Part shown: positions 62,241-64,000 of the stretch, in pieces
Layout of the letters: the number at the start of each line of letters is the position of its first letter
How positions within the stretch are numbered: the first letter of the stretch is position 1
DNA from: Rhodothermales bacterium
GTDB taxonomy: Bacteria; Bacteroidota; Rhodothermia; Rhodothermales; VXPQ01
DNA length: 64,000 nt
Assembly (NCBI GenBank): GCA_951812335.1
Contig: OX638293.1
Coordinates: 186,001-250,000 of the forward strand
Direction of reading: 5' to 3'
Program-made: the position numbers and the translations under genes
The notes under the pieces: generated by a model
Database searches by the model: none
Told to the model about the DNA's origin: nothing
Seen by the model: the letters and a program-made list of their open reading frames with translations, nothing else

Positions 62241-64000
62241 CTATCCGCCGCTAGCCTCTTCTTCAAGCGTTTGTTCGTATTCCTCGTTCATCCGCCGATA
62301 ATCTTCCACCGATCTCCTGAGCGTGGAGTCCCCGAGAAGGTCCGCAAGGCGTCCGCTGAGCGCCGACGCGGCGTCATAATCCTTCCCCTGGAGATAAATG
62401 CTCCGAAATATTTGCAGGTACGATCCGGCAAGTTCCAGATCGCGATCCGTCTCGGCTTGTTCGAGGCGGCGCAATACGAGCGGTTCGGCGCCCTTGGCAA
62501 CATCGGTGGCCTTGTCGACATACCCGGATTCGAAATAGGCCCTCGCCAGCAATAGATACGATTGCTCGTCGCCGGGAATCGTATCGAACGGCACCTTCGC
62601 CATCAGAGTATCGAGCAGCGCCCCTGCTTGCTCCGTTTCCCCGGCGAAGGCGAGCGATTGGGCGGTGTGGGCAAAAATGTTGCGGTAGCCGTCCACCATA
62701 CCGCGGATCGTCTCGTCGTAGTAGACATTCGGATTATTCAGGTTGCGGAACCGGAAATTAGCCAGAATGCCGGACGCCACGGACGGCACGACCCGGCCGA
62801 ACCCTCCTCCGTGCCGGACGGGTACAGTCTTGAATGCCTGTCCCTCAAGGTGGAAGAAATCCTGCAAACCGAGTTGGCCGTCCGGACTTGTCGTCACAGC
62901 AAAGTACACGGGGCGCTGCCATCCTTCCCGCGCGTTTGTGACCACGATGTCCAGGGAGGCTTGGTCGGCGATATACAACATGTTGGTCTCGTCGTTGTAG
63001 GGCCGCCCCTCTAGTCGCCAGCGCATCGGGTTCATGATCAGGTTGGTGTCGGCGATCCCAGGCAGGAATATCTCGGATTCCGGTGCGAACCGGTCGGTAT
63101 TCACCGGCAGCTCGATATCCCGGGGAGTCCACGCAGTCGCGCCGATCAGGTCGATCCTGTCGTCGGACATGGAGAAGGGAAGCGGCGACGATTCCCGCGA
63201 CCACTGGTTTTTGAGTTGCCGGATATACCAGGGGGTGTTGAGCAGCGACAGGTTGACGACGCGCACATCCGTCCGCTGGCCCTCGACCTCCTGCAGGTAC
63301 CAGAGTGGAAATGTGTCATTGTCTCCATTGGTGAACAGGATAGCTTCCTCCTCCAGACCGTTCAGCATGTTCCAGGCATAATCCGGCGCGACGTAATTGC
63401 CGGACCGGTCGTGTTCGAACCAATTTTCCCGTACCATCCAGGCAGGCGCCGCAAGGAACAGAACCGCACCCAGCGCCAGCATAGCGCCGCGCACCTTTCG
63501 CTGGTCCCACATGGTATGGACCATTTCGCGCAGGGAGTACAGGATACCGGTGGCTCCCAATCCAATCCACAGGGAGAATGCGAAGAAGCTGGCCACATAG
63601 GCGTAATCCCGCTCGCGAGGCTGCAACGGCGTCTGGTTCAGATATACGATGATCCCGAGGCCCGTGATGAGAAATAGCGTAAGCACACTGAGCGCCCGGC
63701 GCCAGTCCCGGTTGAAGTGAAAACCGGCGCCGATCAACCCCAGGAGCAACGGCAGCGCATAGTACACGTTCCGGGAAGCCCTTGTCGAGGGTGTTGTCAT
63801 GAGGTAGTCGTTCGCCCCGATACGCTCATCGATAAATCCGATTCCAGTGGCCGGCGGCGCATCCTGCACATCGCTTGCCCTGCCCATGAATTGCCACAGG
63901 AAGTAGCGGATGTACATGTGCCCGACCTGATATTTCCGGAAGAACTCCCAGTCCGAATCGTACAGCGCATAGTAGGGGCGGTGCGCCGGTTCTTGCGAGT
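62241..64000 (-). CDS. DUF2723 (PMT-like) membrane protein, N-terminus beyond window
   Basis: The minus-strand frame is open from 64000 down to the stop at 62241; an internal ATG at 63917 (MYIRYFLWQF) is not the start, since the reading upstream (PAHRPYYALYDSDWEFFRKYQVGHMYIRY) continues in the family. The visible part has several membrane helices (PLLLGLIGAGFHF, LIVYLN-type), the segment RERDYAYVASFFAFSLWIGLG, a periplasmic part with ILFTNGDNDTFPLWYLQEVEGQRTDVRVVNLSLLNTPWYIRQL, and a C-terminal TPR-like helical domain. DUF2723 proteins belong to the GT-C-like fold and are common in Bacteroidetes; a sugar-transfer role is likely but not shown. Confidence 0.85.
   Translation of the reverse strand, partial: SQEPAHRPYYALYDSDWEFFRKYQVGHMYIRYFLWQFMGRASDVQDAPPATGIGFIDERIGANDYLMTTPSTRASRNVYYALPLLLGLIGAGFHFNRDWRRALSVLTLFLITGLGIIVYLNQTPLQPRERDYAYVASFFAFSLWIGLGATGILYSLREMVHTMWDQRKVRGAMLALGAVLFLAAPAWMVRENWFEHDRSGNYVAPDYAWNMLNGLEEEAILFTNGDNDTFPLWYLQEVEGQRTDVRVVNLSLLNTPWYIRQLKNQWSRESSPLPFSMSDDRIDLIGATAWTPRDIELPVNTDRFAPESEIFLPGIADTNLIMNPMRWRLEGRPYNDETNMLYIADQASLDIVVTNAREGWQRPVYFAVTTSPDGQLGLQDFFHLEGQAFKTVPVRHGGGFGRVVPSVASGILANFRFRNLNNPNVYYDETIRGMVDGYRNIFAHTAQSLAFAGETEQAGALLDTLMAKVPFDTIPGDEQSYLLLARAYFESGYVDKATDVAKGAEPLVLRRLEQAETDRDLELAGSYLQIFRSIYLQGKDYDAASALSGRLADLLGDSTLRRSVEDYRRMNEEYEQTLEEEASGG

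Noticed and set aside
1-64000. tRNA or rRNA genes
   Set aside because: I read for T-loop (GGTTCGAATC-like) and conserved rRNA stretches on both strands and found no convincing cloverleaf or rRNA segment; a tRNAscan run would settle this.

Overview
The window looks like a chromosomal segment of a Gram-negative, SD-using, fairly GC-rich member of the Bacteroidetes/Rhodothermota branch. This is inferred from gene content: TonB-dependent receptors with N-terminal carboxypeptidase-regulatory-like domains, a DUF4249 lipoprotein beside one of them, two PorV/PorQ-type outer-membrane proteins with a C-terminal-sorting-domain-like protein, a bacillithiol BshA, the PdxB/PdxJ vitamin B6 route, a DUF2723 protein and a Ccm cytochrome c maturation set. 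No rRNA, tRNA, CRISPR array or transposase gene was seen.

Layout. 1-13.2 kb (minus strand): an unfinished secreted protein, a large TonB receptor with a good promoter, and a 2379-residue lipoprotein made of plant-type LRRs, PKD-like segments and 14 Ig-like domains, four of whose two-domain units are near-identical 471-bp DNA repeats. 13.4-18.6 kb (minus): serA, engB, sucD, gatA, tatA. 18.9-24.5 kb: aroA, a small MGMT-fold gene, then murB-ccmB-ccmC-ccmD-ccmE. 24.6-28.9 kb (minus): mgtE, rsmA, a TPR protein, bioY. 29.2-34.4 kb: a CPBP membrane protein and a tightly overlapping minus-strand envelope operon. 34.5-41.1 kb: an AT-rich island with a 12-C tract upstream of an AraC-type HTH frame, a TonB receptor/DUF4249 pair, and an orphan lipoprotein. 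41.2-49.6 kb: M50 protease, aminotransferase, coaD, rsmD, a possible PilM-like pair, pdxJ, era, pdxB. 49.9-55.8 kb: outer-membrane barrel, bshA, MBL hydrolase, LptF/LptG-type permease, rsmI, small unknown ORFs. 55.8-60.2 kb: remains of a type I restriction system. 60.2-64 kb (minus): hpf, ybeY, an unknown, a cold-shock protein and a DUF2723 protein that leaves the window.

The most unusual feature is a family of about 250-bp interspersed repeats: six full and three partial copies, all in gaps between genes and often flush with a start or stop codon. Each full copy has imperfect terminal inverted repeats and two internal inverted repeats, so that a single strand could fold into a closed three-arm structure. 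In two copies both termini carry the same base variant. The family resembles a non-autonomous MITE with no partner transposase in view.

Other points of interest: an hsdM with an in-frame deletion that removes its catalytic core, followed by an intact DUF1016 nuclease gene and an hsdS stub; a C-tract that puts a regulator frame one base out of register with its only ATG; a CcmE with Cys in place of the heme-binding His; and an LptF/G permease carrying a 24-bp/8-residue repeat array.
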